Assembly: GCA_017521985.1 (NCBI GenBank)
Contig: JAFXAZ010000007.1
Location: forward strand, 1 to 64,000
Origin: Lachnospiraceae bacterium
GTDB taxonomy: Bacteria > Bacillota > Clostridia > Lachnospirales > Lachnospiraceae
DNA length: 64,000 nt
Direction: 5' to 3'
A program made the translations under genes and the position numbers. A model generated the notes under the pieces. It saw nothing but the letters and a program-made list of their open reading frames with translations. It was not told the origin of the DNA and searched no databases. This document shows, in pieces, positions 18,069 through 26,865 of the stretch (positions are counted from its first letter, which is position 1; each line of letters starts with the position of its first letter).

Positions 18069-18836
18069 ATGCTTATTAGTAATCTGATGGATTTTGATTT
18101 AACGGTAACAAATGTTGAATTTGCCTTAGAAAAAACAAGCCCACTAAACTGGGAATTATATTGTCATTCTAAAGCTTATCATGGTCTGGTATATGTAATT
18201 GACGGGTACGCCAAATATATTTATAAAGATAGAACCGTTCAGGCAGGTCCGGATACCATTCTTTATTTGGCAAAAAATTCCACCTATCATACGGTATCCT
18301 ATTCCGATATCCCGTATCATTACATTATTATTACCTTTCATTTAGATAGAGAAATAGAACTTCCCATGGACATTATCTCTTCACCAATACATAAGAAGCG
18401 TTTGCTCGAGTTATTTCGACAAATTGTGAAAGCAAATTTTACCAAAGCACATGGTTATATATTTTACAGCCGTAGTCTCGTACAACAGCTTATTTATCAT
18501 ATTATTCAGGAAAATCTTCATTCTAATAGCTCAACCACGTATATGCAGGCTGTTATTGATTATGTAGAAGATTATTATGGAAGCAAAATTTCAATTGATA
18601 CTTTAAGTAAAATTGCCAGACTCAGCACTTCACATTTCAGGAAAAAATTTAAGGAAATATATGGGATAGCACCATTAGATTATGTTAATTGTCTAAGAGT
18701 TGAAAAAGCAAAGGATTTACTTCGAAGCGAATTATATACACAAAGCGAAATTGCAACCTTGTGCGGTTTTGAAAATGTTTGCTACTTTAACAAAGTGTTT
18801 AAAAAATATACCGGGACAACGCCCGGTAAATACTAA
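18069..18836 (+). CDS. AraC family transcriptional regulator
   Basis: A 255-residue regulator with an N-terminal cupin-like sugar-sensing half and a C-terminal pair of helix-turn-helix motifs (SIDTLSKIARLSTSHFRKKF and SEIATLCGFENVCYFNKVFK). The family ending TGTTPGKY is present. AAGGGAGAAGG lies just before the ATG. It is divergent from the QueG/U32/ABC operon, so it most likely activates that operon in response to an imported oligosaccharide, through the two direct repeats in the shared upstream region. Its 3' end overlaps by four bases with the convergent PocR-AraC gene. Confidence 0.88.
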   Translation: MLISNLMDFDLTVTNVEFALEKTSPLNWELYCHSKAYHGLVYVIDGYAKYIYKDRTVQAGPDTILYLAKNSTYHTVSYSDIPYHYIIITFHLDREIELPMDIISSPIHKKRLLELFRQIVKANFTKAHGYIFYSRSLVQQLIYHIIQENLHSNSSTTYMQAVIDYVEDYYGSKISIDTLSKIARLSTSHFRKKFKEIYGIAPLDYVNCLRVEKAKDLLRSELYTQSEIATLCGFENVCYFNKVFKKYTGTTPGKY

Positions 18837-19645
18837 TGTCTATGCATTTTTCTATACTTTAACGGTGTTATAGAAAATTTGTTTTTAAAAAGCTGAATAA
18901 AATAGCTTACATCGTTAAAGCCCACATCAAATGCAATTTCCGTAATCGGAATTTCTGTTTTACTAAGCAGATTTTTTGCATCCTCTAATTTCAAATTGTT
19001 GCAATAGGTTTTTAGATTCATACCACTTTTGCTCTTAAACATATGGCTGATATAAGACCTACTTCTTCCGAATTGCCTGCACAATTCAGAAAGTGTGATT
19101 TGATTATGATGTTCATTTATAAATTGAAGCATTAAATTATATTCGCTGTCTATATCGCTTATCGGATATGTAAACAGCAATTCCAGCATTCGACACAAGG
19201 GCGGAATCAGCGCCCCGCAAAGCTCCATGGGAATTTCTTCTAAACTAAGGCTATTTTCCCACAACTCCAAATTTATATTTCTCTTTGGCGGCTCCTGCAA
19301 TCTATATCCGCTTACCGTTGCATACCCCACCACAAGACCATCTTCCAATATAGGATATATATACTCTCGTACACCGGCATAGCATACTCCGCAAAAGCTG
19401 CCGCAGTCACTGCATTTTTTCAAAACCAGACTTTGGGACAAATGACACCGCTTCTTATTTTCTTCATTACTTTTTACTTTAATGCAATACGGATTTTTGT
19501 GTCTATTATACATTAAAAGCATAGCTAATTCGCGTTCCGGAATGCAAGACAGTTTTTCTTTCACGAAATGTATGGATGTATTTAGCCTGCATGTAGTATT
19601 TAAATAATCAAGATAAGAAATTATCTCCGTAACTAATTTATTCAT
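18833..19645 (-). CDS. PocR-domain AraC family regulator
   Basis: A 270-residue regulator. Residues 1-150 match the PocR sensory domain, with Cys-rich segments KKCSDCGSFCGVCYAGVREY near residues 76-95. The C terminus is an AraC DNA-binding domain (LSELCRQFGRSRSYISHMFK, EIAFDVGFNDVSYFIQLFKN). PocR domains sense small hydrocarbon or sugar derivatives in related regulators. The gene is divergent from the FAD oxidoreductase/GH43-like pair, so control of that pair is likely. Confidence 0.85.
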   Translation of the reverse strand: MNKLVTEIISYLDYLNTTCRLNTSIHFVKEKLSCIPERELAMLLMYNRHKNPYCIKVKSNEENKKRCHLSQSLVLKKCSDCGSFCGVCYAGVREYIYPILEDGLVVGYATVSGYRLQEPPKRNINLELWENSLSLEEIPMELCGALIPPLCRMLELLFTYPISDIDSEYNLMLQFINEHHNQITLSELCRQFGRSRSYISHMFKSKSGMNLKTYCNNLKLEDAKNLLSKTEIPITEIAFDVGFNDVSYFIQLFKNKFSITPLKYRKMHRH

Positions 19646-19759
19646 GCCACTACTCCTTGCACATTTTTCATATTTTCATGCACTTTAACACAAGAATACC
19701 AGTTAAAAATACAATATAATTATACTATATTAAATTATTCAGTCAAGAGGTAAGACACA

Positions 19760-21544
19760 ATGTTAAACAAAAAGAAAATAAAATGTGATTTTTGTGTAGT
19801 TGGAGGGGGAATGGCCGGAATGACAGCAGCCATCTCTGCTGCACGCGAAGGACTAGATGTAGTTCTTATGCACGAGCGTGCTGTCCTTGGTGGTAATGCA
19901 TCAAGCGAAATACGAATGTGGATATGTGGTGCAAAAGGAAGCAACAATCGTGAAACAGGTATCCTTGAAGAAATTGCTTTAGAAAATCTTTATCGTAACC
20001 CTACGAAAAGCTATGCGATTTGGGATACGGTTCTTTATGATTTTGTTCGCCGTGAAAAAAATATCACTCTACTATTAAATTGTACCTGTATGGATGCCGA
20101 TACGGAGCGTGGTGAATTTGCACATAACCGAACCAGAAAAATCAAATCCATAACCGGTTATCAAATGACGACGCAATGCTTTTTTGAAATTGAAGCTAAA
20201 TGTTACAGTGACTGTTCCGGAGACAGTATTTTAGCTCCTTTATGCGATGCCGAATTCCGGCTGGGCAGAGAAGCTGACTCTGAGTTTAATGAATTTACTT
20301 CAACCAATACCCATGATAATATGACTATGGGTATGTCTTGTTTGATTCAAGGACGTGAAACCACCCAAAACATTAAGTATATTCCACCGGAGTGGAGCAC
20401 AAAGCTTACGGAAAAAGATTTTGAAAATAGAAATCCAAATATTTATAGCGATTATGAAAATTTCTGGTATTTGGAACTTGGCGGAGACAGAGATACGATT
20501 GCTGACACAGAACAGTTGCGTGATGAGCTGGTTGCTTTGGCTGCTGGTACATGGGACTATATTAAAAACAACCCAAAATTCGGTGCTGAAAAATGGGATT
20601 TGGACTTCCTTGGCTTTTTACCCGGAAAACGTGAATCACGAAGAATGTGTGGAGAATATATTGTCACGCAGCGGGATATTTCAGATAAGAAAGTTTTTGA
20701 AGATGAAATCGCTTACGGCGGTTGGCAGCTGGATGATCATTTCCCGGGCGGCTTTTATCACAAAGGAAAACCTACTACAAACATCCCGACACCGGCACCT
20801 TATTCCTTGCCATACCGGGCACTTTATTCCAAAAATGTGGAGAATCTATTCTTTGCCGGCCGAAATATCAGTATGACACATATGGCTATGAGCAGTATAC
20901 GTGTCATGGCTACCTGTGCCCTTCTTGGAGAAGCCGTAGGAAAAGCTGCCGCAGTCGCAGTAAAGAATGCTTTCTCACCGCATGATGTGTTCTTGGAAAA
21001 AATGGAAGACGTTCAGACTCTTCTTTTAAATGAAGACTGTTTCCTTCCATCAAAAACCAGAAAAATTTCTGAAATTTGCAAAAATGCATCTCTCTCCGGT
21101 GCAAACGATGTTATCAGAAACGGTCAGGACAGACCTCATGTGATATACAATACAGATGAAACCAATTTTGCATGCCTGATACCAACAAATGAAGAAGTAT
21201 GCTATAATTTTGATAAGACTACCGTATCCTCTGTACATATTGTATTCTCCAGTGATTTAAATCGTAATACGCTTCCGTTTTCCGATAGTGAACGCTATCA
21301 TCCTATGCGTGCAAATTACAGACTTGACAGTCCACAAATGTGCATGCCGAAAACACTTTGCAAACAATTTAAATTAATTGGAGAACAAGACGGAAAGAAG
21401 TTTGAACTCTTGAATGTTTCTAACAATAGAAAACGTTCTTATCATTTAAACCTAAACCAAAGCTTTGACAAGCTTATATTGATTCCTATAAGCAACTGGG
21501 GCGACAGCGACCTTACACCTATCGTTTCTTTTGATTTTAACTAA
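19760..21544 (+). CDS. FAD-dependent oxidoreductase
   Basis: A 594-residue flavoprotein. The N terminus holds the Rossmann FAD motif CVVGGGMAGMTAAISAAREG (12-31) followed by an acidic strand end (VLMHERAVLGGN). A second FAD contact, NLFFAGRNISMTHMA, lies near residue 367. It matches the FAD_oxidored family often found in glycan loci of gut Firmicutes and Bacteroidetes; substrates there are largely unknown, with oxidation of a sugar ring hydroxyl as one proposal. The start ATG has AAGAGG upstream. A GH43/GH117-like enzyme follows directly, and the two probably form an operon. Confidence 0.75.
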   Translation: MLNKKKIKCDFCVVGGGMAGMTAAISAAREGLDVVLMHERAVLGGNASSEIRMWICGAKGSNNRETGILEEIALENLYRNPTKSYAIWDTVLYDFVRREKNITLLLNCTCMDADTERGEFAHNRTRKIKSITGYQMTTQCFFEIEAKCYSDCSGDSILAPLCDAEFRLGREADSEFNEFTSTNTHDNMTMGMSCLIQGRETTQNIKYIPPEWSTKLTEKDFENRNPNIYSDYENFWYLELGGDRDTIADTEQLRDELVALAAGTWDYIKNNPKFGAEKWDLDFLGFLPGKRESRRMCGEYIVTQRDISDKKVFEDEIAYGGWQLDDHFPGGFYHKGKPTTNIPTPAPYSLPYRALYSKNVENLFFAGRNISMTHMAMSSIRVMATCALLGEAVGKAAAVAVKNAFSPHDVFLEKMEDVQTLLLNEDCFLPSKTRKISEICKNASLSGANDVIRNGQDRPHVIYNTDETNFACLIPTNEEVCYNFDKTTVSSVHIVFSSDLNRNTLPFSDSERYHPMRANYRLDSPQMCMPKTLCKQFKLIGEQDGKKFELLNVSNNRKRSYHLNLNQSFDKLILIPISNWGDSDLTPIVSFDFN

Positions 21545-21572
21545 ATTTAGTAGAAAGGAAGAATATATTTTT

Positions 21573-22547
21573 ATGGATTTTCAAAAGAGGATGCTGCCTA
21601 CATCCAAAGATTATATTTTTCAAGAAGAAGGGTATTATGTATGGGGTGGTACCATGTTTCGGTATCAGGATTCCTATTATATGATTTATTCCCGCTGGAA
21701 GCAGGAGCTTGGTTTTTTGGCATGGGCAACGGATTCCCAGCTTTGTCTGGCCAAAACCGACTCCCTGCATGGAAAATTTGAACATGTAAAGGTGCTGTTT
21801 CATTATACAGATCCTGAAACAAACGAGAAAATATGCATGCATAATCCTACCGTTATTACATGGCATGGAAAAATTTATTTATATTACATGATAAATAAAG
21901 GTACCGGCGATTGGTGGCAGCACAGAAATAATCAAAGGATTGGCGTTGCATATTGTGAAAATCCGGAAGGTGAATGGATGTTACCAACACAACCTGTAAT
22001 TGATATTTCGCCGGAAGGAATTGATTCGTTAATGGTTTCCAATCCTACAGCACTAGTCACGAATAACGACCGCATCCTTATGGTATATAAAGCCGTATCC
22101 AAATACGGCACACTTCCGAAAGGTGGCAAAGTATTATGTGCAGTCGCACAGGCGGAGCATCCATGTGGTCCATTTATAAAATATGGAAAACCGATTATGG
22201 AAAATCCACAAGACCGCCGCTCCGTAGAGGACCCATATATATGGTCCGAAGACGGAAAATACTTTGCCCTTGTAAAGGATTTTAATGGATATTTTACAAA
22301 TACCAATCATAGAGCCGTAGCGACCTTTGTTTCTAAAAACGGAATAGACTGGAATTGCTCCGAAAAACCGCTTGCATTCATGCCACAATTAAACTACGGA
22401 GACGAAATCGTAAATGTTCACTACCTGGAACGACCTCAGATATATATAGAAAACGGAAAATGCGTGTTCTTACTCTGTGCCTGCATGGAGCACGAAAATG
22501 CGAGTACCACATTTAATATTCGGATTCCACTTGAGCATGTGGAGTAG
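21573..22547 (+). CDS. GH43/GH117-like five-bladed propeller enzyme
   Basis: A 324-residue protein with the repeating blade pattern of five-bladed beta-propeller glycosidases (YDSYYMIYSRW-type strands, HNPTVITWHGKIYLYYM near residue 90, EDPYIWSEDGKYF near 220). No signal peptide is present. The ATG at 21573 is preferred over one at 21531, which overlaps the upstream gene, because AAGGAAG lies 11 bases upstream. Substrate could be an arabinoside, galactoside or anhydro-sugar. It is co-directional with the FAD oxidoreductase and followed by a strong terminator. Confidence 0.7.
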   Translation: MDFQKRMLPTSKDYIFQEEGYYVWGGTMFRYQDSYYMIYSRWKQELGFLAWATDSQLCLAKTDSLHGKFEHVKVLFHYTDPETNEKICMHNPTVITWHGKIYLYYMINKGTGDWWQHRNNQRIGVAYCENPEGEWMLPTQPVIDISPEGIDSLMVSNPTALVTNNDRILMVYKAVSKYGTLPKGGKVLCAVAQAEHPCGPFIKYGKPIMENPQDRRSVEDPYIWSEDGKYFALVKDFNGYFTNTNHRAVATFVSKNGIDWNCSEKPLAFMPQLNYGDEIVNVHYLERPQIYIENGKCVFLLCACMEHENASTTFNIRIPLEHVE

Positions 22548-22555
22548 TCTTATAA

Positions 22556-22597
22556 ATCCCCAAAACGCAAATCCTGATGGATTTGCGTTTTGGGGAT
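22556..22597. terminator. Bidirectional terminator
   Basis: A perfect 19-bp inverted repeat (22556-22574 with 22579-22597) closes on a TGAT loop. It separates the plus-strand GH43-like gene from the converging XRE/ImmA unit and probably stops both. Confidence 0.85.
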
Positions 22598-22654
22598 AAT
22601 TATCTTCACTGCCTTTCACCATTATATTTATCGTAAACCGGTATATTAAGCATG

Positions 22655-23434
22655 TTATTCCCCTATAATCAAATTTATTTCCTTTATAATATTATCTAAA
22701 AACAATTCATTATCTATGTGATAACTTAGTTCCGGTCTTGTCTTCTCACTGCTTTTAATTTTTGCCTGTAATGTGCTTACATCCACAATATAAGAAGGTA
22801 AAACAAGTGTGTTATCCAATCCAAGCTCACGGAACCGTTCTACAATATCGCCTGCTGCAGTGTCAAATATTTCTTTCACTGCATTCATTAATTCATGATT
22901 ATTTAATTGTACAGCATCCTCATATAATGCAATCAAAACAGCCTTGTATGGTGTCTGAAATACAGTCATGCAGTTATATACCTTGGACTGCAAATCCATT
23001 TCTTTGGGTAATTCCAAAAAATATGGCATCAAATTCCCCAACAACATTTTTGAAGCAAAATATTCTGCCTTTCTTTCTTCTATGGTAGTTTCATTTTCAA
23101 TCAGATGGTCAAAAGACACCATATCAAAGATAAGGTGATACAGTTCATGCCATGCTGTAAAATATTGACTTACACGTGGCAATGCCGTATTAATGAATGG
23201 GATTTTCTTCTCTTCTTTTACATAAATCGCTCCACTTAAATAGGGATTATCTATCGGCATCTGAACCAACCCATACGTTCTGAGCAATTGTATGGCTAAC
23301 TGTGGCGGAGAGGCCACCTGCATGCGGTTAAATGTAGTTCGCACCAATATGACACACCGCTCAATTTCCTGCTTTATCTCTTTATTCCTTTGAATAACCT
23401 GATCTAAATTTTTCGCTGTTATTTTCTCGCTCAT
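22655..23434 (-). CDS. ImmA/IrrE family metallopeptidase
   Basis: A 259-residue protein with the zinc-protease motif WHELYHLIFD (HEXXH) near residue 120 and a downstream ERKAEYFASKMLL helix that supplies a third ligand in this family. ImmA proteins cleave or inactivate partner repressors of the XRE type. The start is placed at the ATG at 23434 with GAGGG six bases upstream. It follows the small HTH gene after ten bases, forming a two-gene unit like a phage ImmR/ImmA switch or an XRE/Res-like toxin-antitoxin pair. Confidence 0.8.
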   Translation of the reverse strand: MSEKITAKNLDQVIQRNKEIKQEIERCVILVRTTFNRMQVASPPQLAIQLLRTYGLVQMPIDNPYLSGAIYVKEEKKIPFINTALPRVSQYFTAWHELYHLIFDMVSFDHLIENETTIEERKAEYFASKMLLGNLMPYFLELPKEMDLQSKVYNCMTVFQTPYKAVLIALYEDAVQLNNHELMNAVKEIFDTAAGDIVERFRELGLDNTLVLPSYIVDVSTLQAKIKSSEKTRPELSYHIDNELFLDNIIKEINLIIGE

Positions 23435-23444
23435 AGACATCCCT

Positions 23445-23813
23445 CTAATAATAAATTGTACAAAGATCCAAAACATCCATAAGCAAACTATATTGCTTCT
23501 TGGCCTTTTCGGTCATTACATAATTTGTGGGAGCATTCAAAGAATACACCGCCTCAACCTTCTCCTGTTGAAGCTTGGAAGAATAAAAAAGTAATTCATC
23601 ACTTGTCATCTCCAACACAAGAAGCACCTTTTGAAGATGCTTGTCAAACGTACTTTTATTATCAATGGTACCACTTAGCAATTTATCCAAGGTAGGTCTG
23701 GAAATATCAATCCTTTTAGCAAAAGAAATCTTTGTATACCCCATGTCACGAATACAGGACTTTAACTTTTCAGCTACTAATGTTCGTTGTTCAAATAATA
23801 AATCAAATTTCAT
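23445..23813 (-). CDS. XRE-like HTH protein paired with ImmA
   Basis: A 122-residue protein with an HTH centred on ISFAKRIDISRPTLDKLLSG (about residues 28-47). The remainder is a predicted helical tail. It probably represses its own operon and is the substrate or partner of the adjacent ImmA peptidase. The arrangement suggests a leftover of a mobile element; no integrase lies beside it. Confidence 0.75.
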   Translation of the reverse strand: MKFDLLFEQRTLVAEKLKSCIRDMGYTKISFAKRIDISRPTLDKLLSGTIDNKSTFDKHLQKVLLVLEMTSDELLFYSSKLQQEKVEAVYSLNAPTNYVMTEKAKKQYSLLMDVLDLCTIYY

Positions 23814-23964
23814 GCCAACGTGCCTCCCTTTCTTTAATTACATTATACTTGATACTTCTATTATTTACAACTTGTTAAAGATTTCTGTTACCGTTAATGT
23901 TTGCTGGAAAAATGAACAAAATCAAACAAAATTTACCCTAAATAAATATTACATTGACAGAAAG

Positions 23965-23991
23965 ACCCTGCCGCTATTATCACGGCAGGGT
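23965..23991 (-). terminator. Hairpin terminator after the Rpn remnant
   Basis: ACCCTGCCG and CGGCAGGGT form a perfect 9-bp stem with a nine-base loop, followed on the minus strand by a short U-rich run (CTTTCT). It lies 20 bases beyond the stop of the Rpn-type remnant. Confidence 0.6.
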
Positions 23992-24010
23992 ACCTTATTT
24001 TAAGACTATT

Positions 24011-24468
24011 TTATTTAATTTGCTCTAAAAACTCTTGCATACTCTCAGCCTTGGAAGCCAGTTTGGTCCATTGCTTTAAAGTGGCATCATCACTGTTCTG
24101 AATAGCGCTCTGTAGTTCCTTTGAAACAGGCCCTAAATCAGACAAAATTTTAATCAGAAGATTACGTTCACCTGCTGCACGTTCTTCTGCTCTTACCATC
24201 TTGAGAAATTTTTCCTCATCAAACTCAGTCAATACCATATTTCTGACCTCCCTTCGATGTTTGTTCTTACCTTATCCACAAAAGTAACATAGCCTCCCAA
24301 TGCCTTACACTTCTTCAAAAGCTCTGGGTCCATACCTGTATTGATATTGATAAGCGTGGCCGTCCATTCAAACTTGCCCTGCTCTACCGGCATATCAAAG
24401 GCATCAGAAAGATGCAGTTCCTTTACACTTTCCGGCATATCCTTCTTGTCGATATTTTTTATTAACAT
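24011..24468 (-). pseudogene. Remnant of an Rpn-type (PD-(D/E)XK) transposase/nuclease
   Basis: Two short overlapping frames (79 codons from 24468 and 75 codons ending at 24011) match successive C-terminal parts of the Rpn-like proteins common in Lachnospiraceae. The first has LSDAFDMP...EWTATLININ and VDKVRT. The second has VLTEFDEEKFLKMVRAEERA. The stretch that normally joins them, a helix ending in the KHRAEV region, is missing, and so is the whole N-terminal nuclease domain. I recognise the family from memory of its typical C terminus. This is a decayed gene. Confidence 0.65.
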
Positions 24469-24788
24469 TCATTTTCTTTACTACTCCTTGATTATAACAA
24501 TATTTTCACTACGTTGCAACCAATGAATTGATTTAAATCAAGGTTATTGTAGCAATTTTTTAGAGGCAGTGTGGACGATATATTGTCCTAATTATAAAAA
24601 TTCTATAAACTTTAAGCACATTACATTAAAATTTCCACCCCTTTCATGTCATTCATAACATATTTTCTCTTTTTTTGCAGCAGAATTGTCATTCGTGACA
24701 TATTCATTGTGTATCTTGATTACAAACGGACAAAAAACGGACATTTACAACCCATTATTTCCGTTACTTTCGGTTACTGTAAAAAAGC
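24469..24788. other. Gene-free stretch downstream of the tRNA operon
   Basis: No credible gene. Two related 18-base elements TGTCATTC(A/G)T(A/G)ACATATT occur at 24647-24664 and 24687-24704, 40 bases apart. The second contains the dyad TGTCA-N4-TGACA, so they look like operator sites. A tandem ACGGACA-type repeat (near 24729-24745) lies beside the tRNA-Lys end, a location where integrated elements often leave scars. Confidence 0.35.
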
Positions 24789-24828
24789 AAAAAAATAGCG
24801 CAAACCCCTGAAAATAAAGGATTTGCGC
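24789..24828 (-). terminator. Terminator of the tRNA operon
   Basis: On the minus strand GCGCAAATCC (24828-24819) pairs with GGGTTTGCGC (24807-24798), with one G-U pair, and is followed by TATTTTTTT. It starts 17 bases after the tRNA-Lys end. Confidence 0.85.
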
Positions 24829-24844
24829 ATGTTTCAAATATAAA

Positions 24845-24917
24845 TGAGCCACCGGGGACTCGAACCCCGGACAACTTGATTAAAAGTCAAGTGCTCTACC
24901 GCCTGAGCTAGTGGCCC
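24845..24917 (-). tRNA. tRNA-Lys (anticodon TTT)
   Basis: A 73-base cloverleaf. Acceptor arms GGGCCAC/GTGGCTC, D-arm AGCTCAGG...GAGCA, anticodon loop CTTTTAA with TTT, T-arm CCGGGGTTCGAGTCCCCGG and discriminator A. CCA is not encoded. It is the last gene of a four-tRNA operon. Confidence 0.95.
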
Positions 24918-24930
24918 GAAGATTTAAAAA

Positions 24931-25002
24931 CAGGGCTAGCTGGATTCGAACCAGCGAATGCAGCAGTCAAAGTGCTGTGCCTTACCGCTTGGCGATAGCC
25001 CT
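24931..25002 (-). tRNA. tRNA-Gln (anticodon TTG)
   Basis: A 72-base cloverleaf. The acceptor arm AGGGCTA/TAGCCCT, anticodon loop CTTTGAC with TTG, T-loop GTTCGAATC and discriminator G are all visible. CCA is not encoded. Confidence 0.95.
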
Positions 25003-25048
25003 ATGATGACACCAAGCGTGTCACTCTGACACTTCTGTGTAAGAAAAA

Positions 25049-25123
25049 GGTGGATAAAGGGATTCGAACCCTTGGCCTCCAGAGCCACAATCTGGCGCGC
25101 TAACCAACTGCGCTATACCCACC
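25049..25123 (-). tRNA. tRNA-His (anticodon GTG)
   Basis: A 75-base gene that includes the extra G(-1) typical of tRNA-His, pairing with the C discriminator. Acceptor GTGGGTA/TATCCAC, anticodon loop TTGTGGC with GTG, T-loop GTTCGAATC. Confidence 0.95.
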
Positions 25124-25130
25124 ATATAAA

Positions 25131-25159
25131 GAATACTCTTAAGAATCTTAAGAGTATTC
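25131..25159. repeat. Perfect hairpin between tRNA-Arg and tRNA-His
   Basis: A perfect 13-bp inverted repeat (GAATACTCTTAAG at 25131-25143, its complement at 25147-25159) with a three-base loop fills nearly the whole spacer between the two tRNA genes. It may guide precursor processing. Confidence 0.6.
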
Positions 25160-25161
25160 AA

Positions 25162-25235
<74 letters not shown>

Positions 25236-25332
25236 ATGCCTATGAAGCTACGAGCGCTTCACAACAAAAATCATTATACATAAAGCTCTGTCGTTTGTCA
25301 ACTAATTTTTTAAGAATTTTTCAACCATTTTT

Positions 25333-25950
25333 TCAAAAAATCCCCAGCGCTTCCTTTGCCAGCTTATCTGCCATTTCGTTATACTTGTCACCGGTATGTG
25401 CAGCTACTTTTACAAACACCACCTGCAGCTTATCCCGGATACTGTCAAAGTACGCTTTGTATGCCTTGGTGCCTTCTTTATTGGTCTTCCATGCGCCCTG
25501 ACACCACTTTGCAATACCTTCATAGTCATGATAAATATATAATTTGCCAAATCCCTGCTCCACTGCATAACGCATAGCGGCTTCGGCACCTTTTATTTCC
25601 CCTGCCACATTACGCATGGACGCTAATTCCTCGTCAATAAAAAATTGTTGAAATTTCAACTCCTGTTCCCCATCCAGCAAGACCATACCATAGGAAAACT
25701 GATTATTTTCCACATTGTAGCTGCCATCCACATAAGCTACCAGTGCTCCCGGCTCTACTTTTAAAAGCTCTGTGCCAGACTCCTTGATTGCCGTTGCTGC
25801 CCCTTTAACAAAAGCTTCGGCTTCCTCTATCGTAGTAAAACTTTTAAATACAGCTCCCGGAAAACCGGTTACCTGCTTCTGACACTCTGCCCACGTCAAA
25901 AAAACACCGGTGCTTCTTCCAGCCCTAACTGCATAATACTTTGTTGCCAT
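25333..25950 (-). CDS. rnhA: Ribonuclease H1 with N-terminal hybrid-binding domain
   Basis: A 205-residue cytoplasmic enzyme that cleaves the RNA strand of RNA-DNA hybrids. Residues 1-50 (KYYAVRAGRSTGVFLTW, GFPGAVFKSFTTIEEAEAFV) form the viroplasmin-like hybrid-binding domain. The catalytic domain follows with the DEDD residues: Asp in AYVDGS (near 74), Glu in AGEIKGAEAA, Asp in YIYHDYEGI and Asp in NEMADKLAKEA near the end. AAHTGDKYN supplies the usual His loop. It stands alone, upstream of the tRNA operon. Confidence 0.93.
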   Translation of the reverse strand: MATKYYAVRAGRSTGVFLTWAECQKQVTGFPGAVFKSFTTIEEAEAFVKGAATAIKESGTELLKVEPGALVAYVDGSYNVENNQFSYGMVLLDGEQELKFQQFFIDEELASMRNVAGEIKGAEAAMRYAVEQGFGKLYIYHDYEGIAKWCQGAWKTNKEGTKAYKAYFDSIRDKLQVVFVKVAAHTGDKYNEMADKLAKEALGIF

Positions 25951-26078
25951 TTTATATACCTCTTTATATTTTCCAGTCCAACTTATTTAAAAAGTGCTGT
26001 TCATATATTTCTTACATTATATCAAAAAATTTTCCCTCTGACTATATCAACTGACGTTTTTTTCCATCCCTGCACCGC

Positions 26079-26107
26079 TTGAAAAAGATTCACATTTCTA
26101 TTATAGT
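26079..26107 (+). promoter_or_regulatory. Promoter of the thioredoxin/Fe-S operon
   Basis: TTGAAA (26079-26084), a 17-base spacer and TATAGT (26102-26107) lie 33 bases before the TlpA start. GAAGGAGA (26123-26130) is the ribosome binding site. Confidence 0.7.
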
Positions 26108-26140
26108 AGAAGTAATACTTTTGAAGGAGACTAACCATTT

Positions 26141-26707
26141 ATGAAAATTAAAATATTTGTATTGTTACTTGCCGGGCTACTTCTCACAGGATGTGGCCGT
26201 GAGCAAACCACGGAAAGCAATTTTTCCACAGAGACTTCCAAAGAAACAGCAAGCGAAGAACCTTATATTGTCACGTTCGAGGCAACGACTTTGGACGGAA
26301 AAACCATTACCTCTGATACATTTGCAGACTCCAAGCTTACTATGTTAAATGTATGGGCAACCTACTGTAATCCTTGCCTGAATGAAATGCCGGATTTGGC
26401 GGAAATTGCCGTGGCATATGATTCTGCGGATTTTCAGCTACTTGGCATCATTAGCGACGTTTCTGTTTTTTCAGAAGATGCTGCCCTTTCAGAAGCAAAG
26501 GATTTAGTAGCCGAGACCGGTGCAACTACCTATCCGCACCTGTTGCTTAATGAGTCGCTTTATAACAATCTGGTGGGTGCCATTGACAGCGTGCCTACTA
26601 CCTTTTTTGTTAACCAGGAAGGCGAGTTGTTAGGCTATATTGTGGGCGCACATAACAAAGAAACCTGGGAGAGTGTTATCGATGAACTGCTGGCAGAAAT
26701 GGAATAA
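26141..26707 (+). CDS. TlpA-like thioredoxin-fold lipoprotein
   Basis: A 188-residue extracytoplasmic thiol-disulfide protein. The signal peptide ends in the lipobox LLTGC (Cys about residue 18), followed by a Ser/Thr/Glu-rich linker and a thioredoxin fold. The redox motif is WATYCNPCLNEMPDL near residue 75, and VPTTFFVNQEGE holds the cis-Pro. It is the first gene of a three-gene operon with a small Cys protein and a NapH-like polytopic Fe-S protein. This suggests transfer of electrons across the membrane to reduce extracellular thiols. Confidence 0.88.
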   Translation: MKIKIFVLLLAGLLLTGCGREQTTESNFSTETSKETASEEPYIVTFEATTLDGKTITSDTFADSKLTMLNVWATYCNPCLNEMPDLAEIAVAYDSADFQLLGIISDVSVFSEDAALSEAKDLVAETGATTYPHLLLNESLYNNLVGAIDSVPTTFFVNQEGELLGYIVGAHNKETWESVIDELLAEME

Positions 26708-26840
26708 AAAGATTCCTGCTTGGAGCGTAGGCTTCTGCTTAGGCGTAGTCTTCCTTATAATCGGAATCTTTCACAATCAACTCACAGATATTATGCAAAA
26801 GGCAATTATGATTTGCTTAGAATGCATTGGAATCGGATAA
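26682..26840 (+). CDS. CD1871A-like small CXXC membrane protein
   Basis: A 52-residue protein that overlaps the tlpA-like gene by 26 bases and ends 25 bases before the NapH-like gene. One transmembrane helix (VGFCLGVVFLIIGIFHNQ) is followed by the conserved ending QKAIMICLECIGIG with a CLEC (CXXC) motif. This matches my recollection of the CD1871A family, short membrane proteins that accompany TlpA-like and 4Fe-4S proteins in Clostridia. GGGAG lies nine bases before the ATG. It is easily missed in automatic annotation because of its size and overlap. Confidence 0.7.
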   Translation: MNCWQKWNKKIPAWSVGFCLGVVFLIIGIFHNQLTDIMQKAIMICLECIGIG

Positions 26841-26865
26841 AAAATTACTGGAAAGGTACAAAAAC

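Noticed and set aside
23445-23813. A classical toxin-antitoxin pair with ImmA as toxin
   Set aside because: The HEXXH peptidase plus XRE layout fits phage-type ImmR/ImmA regulation as well, and no toxin motif is visible, so I did not call it a toxin.
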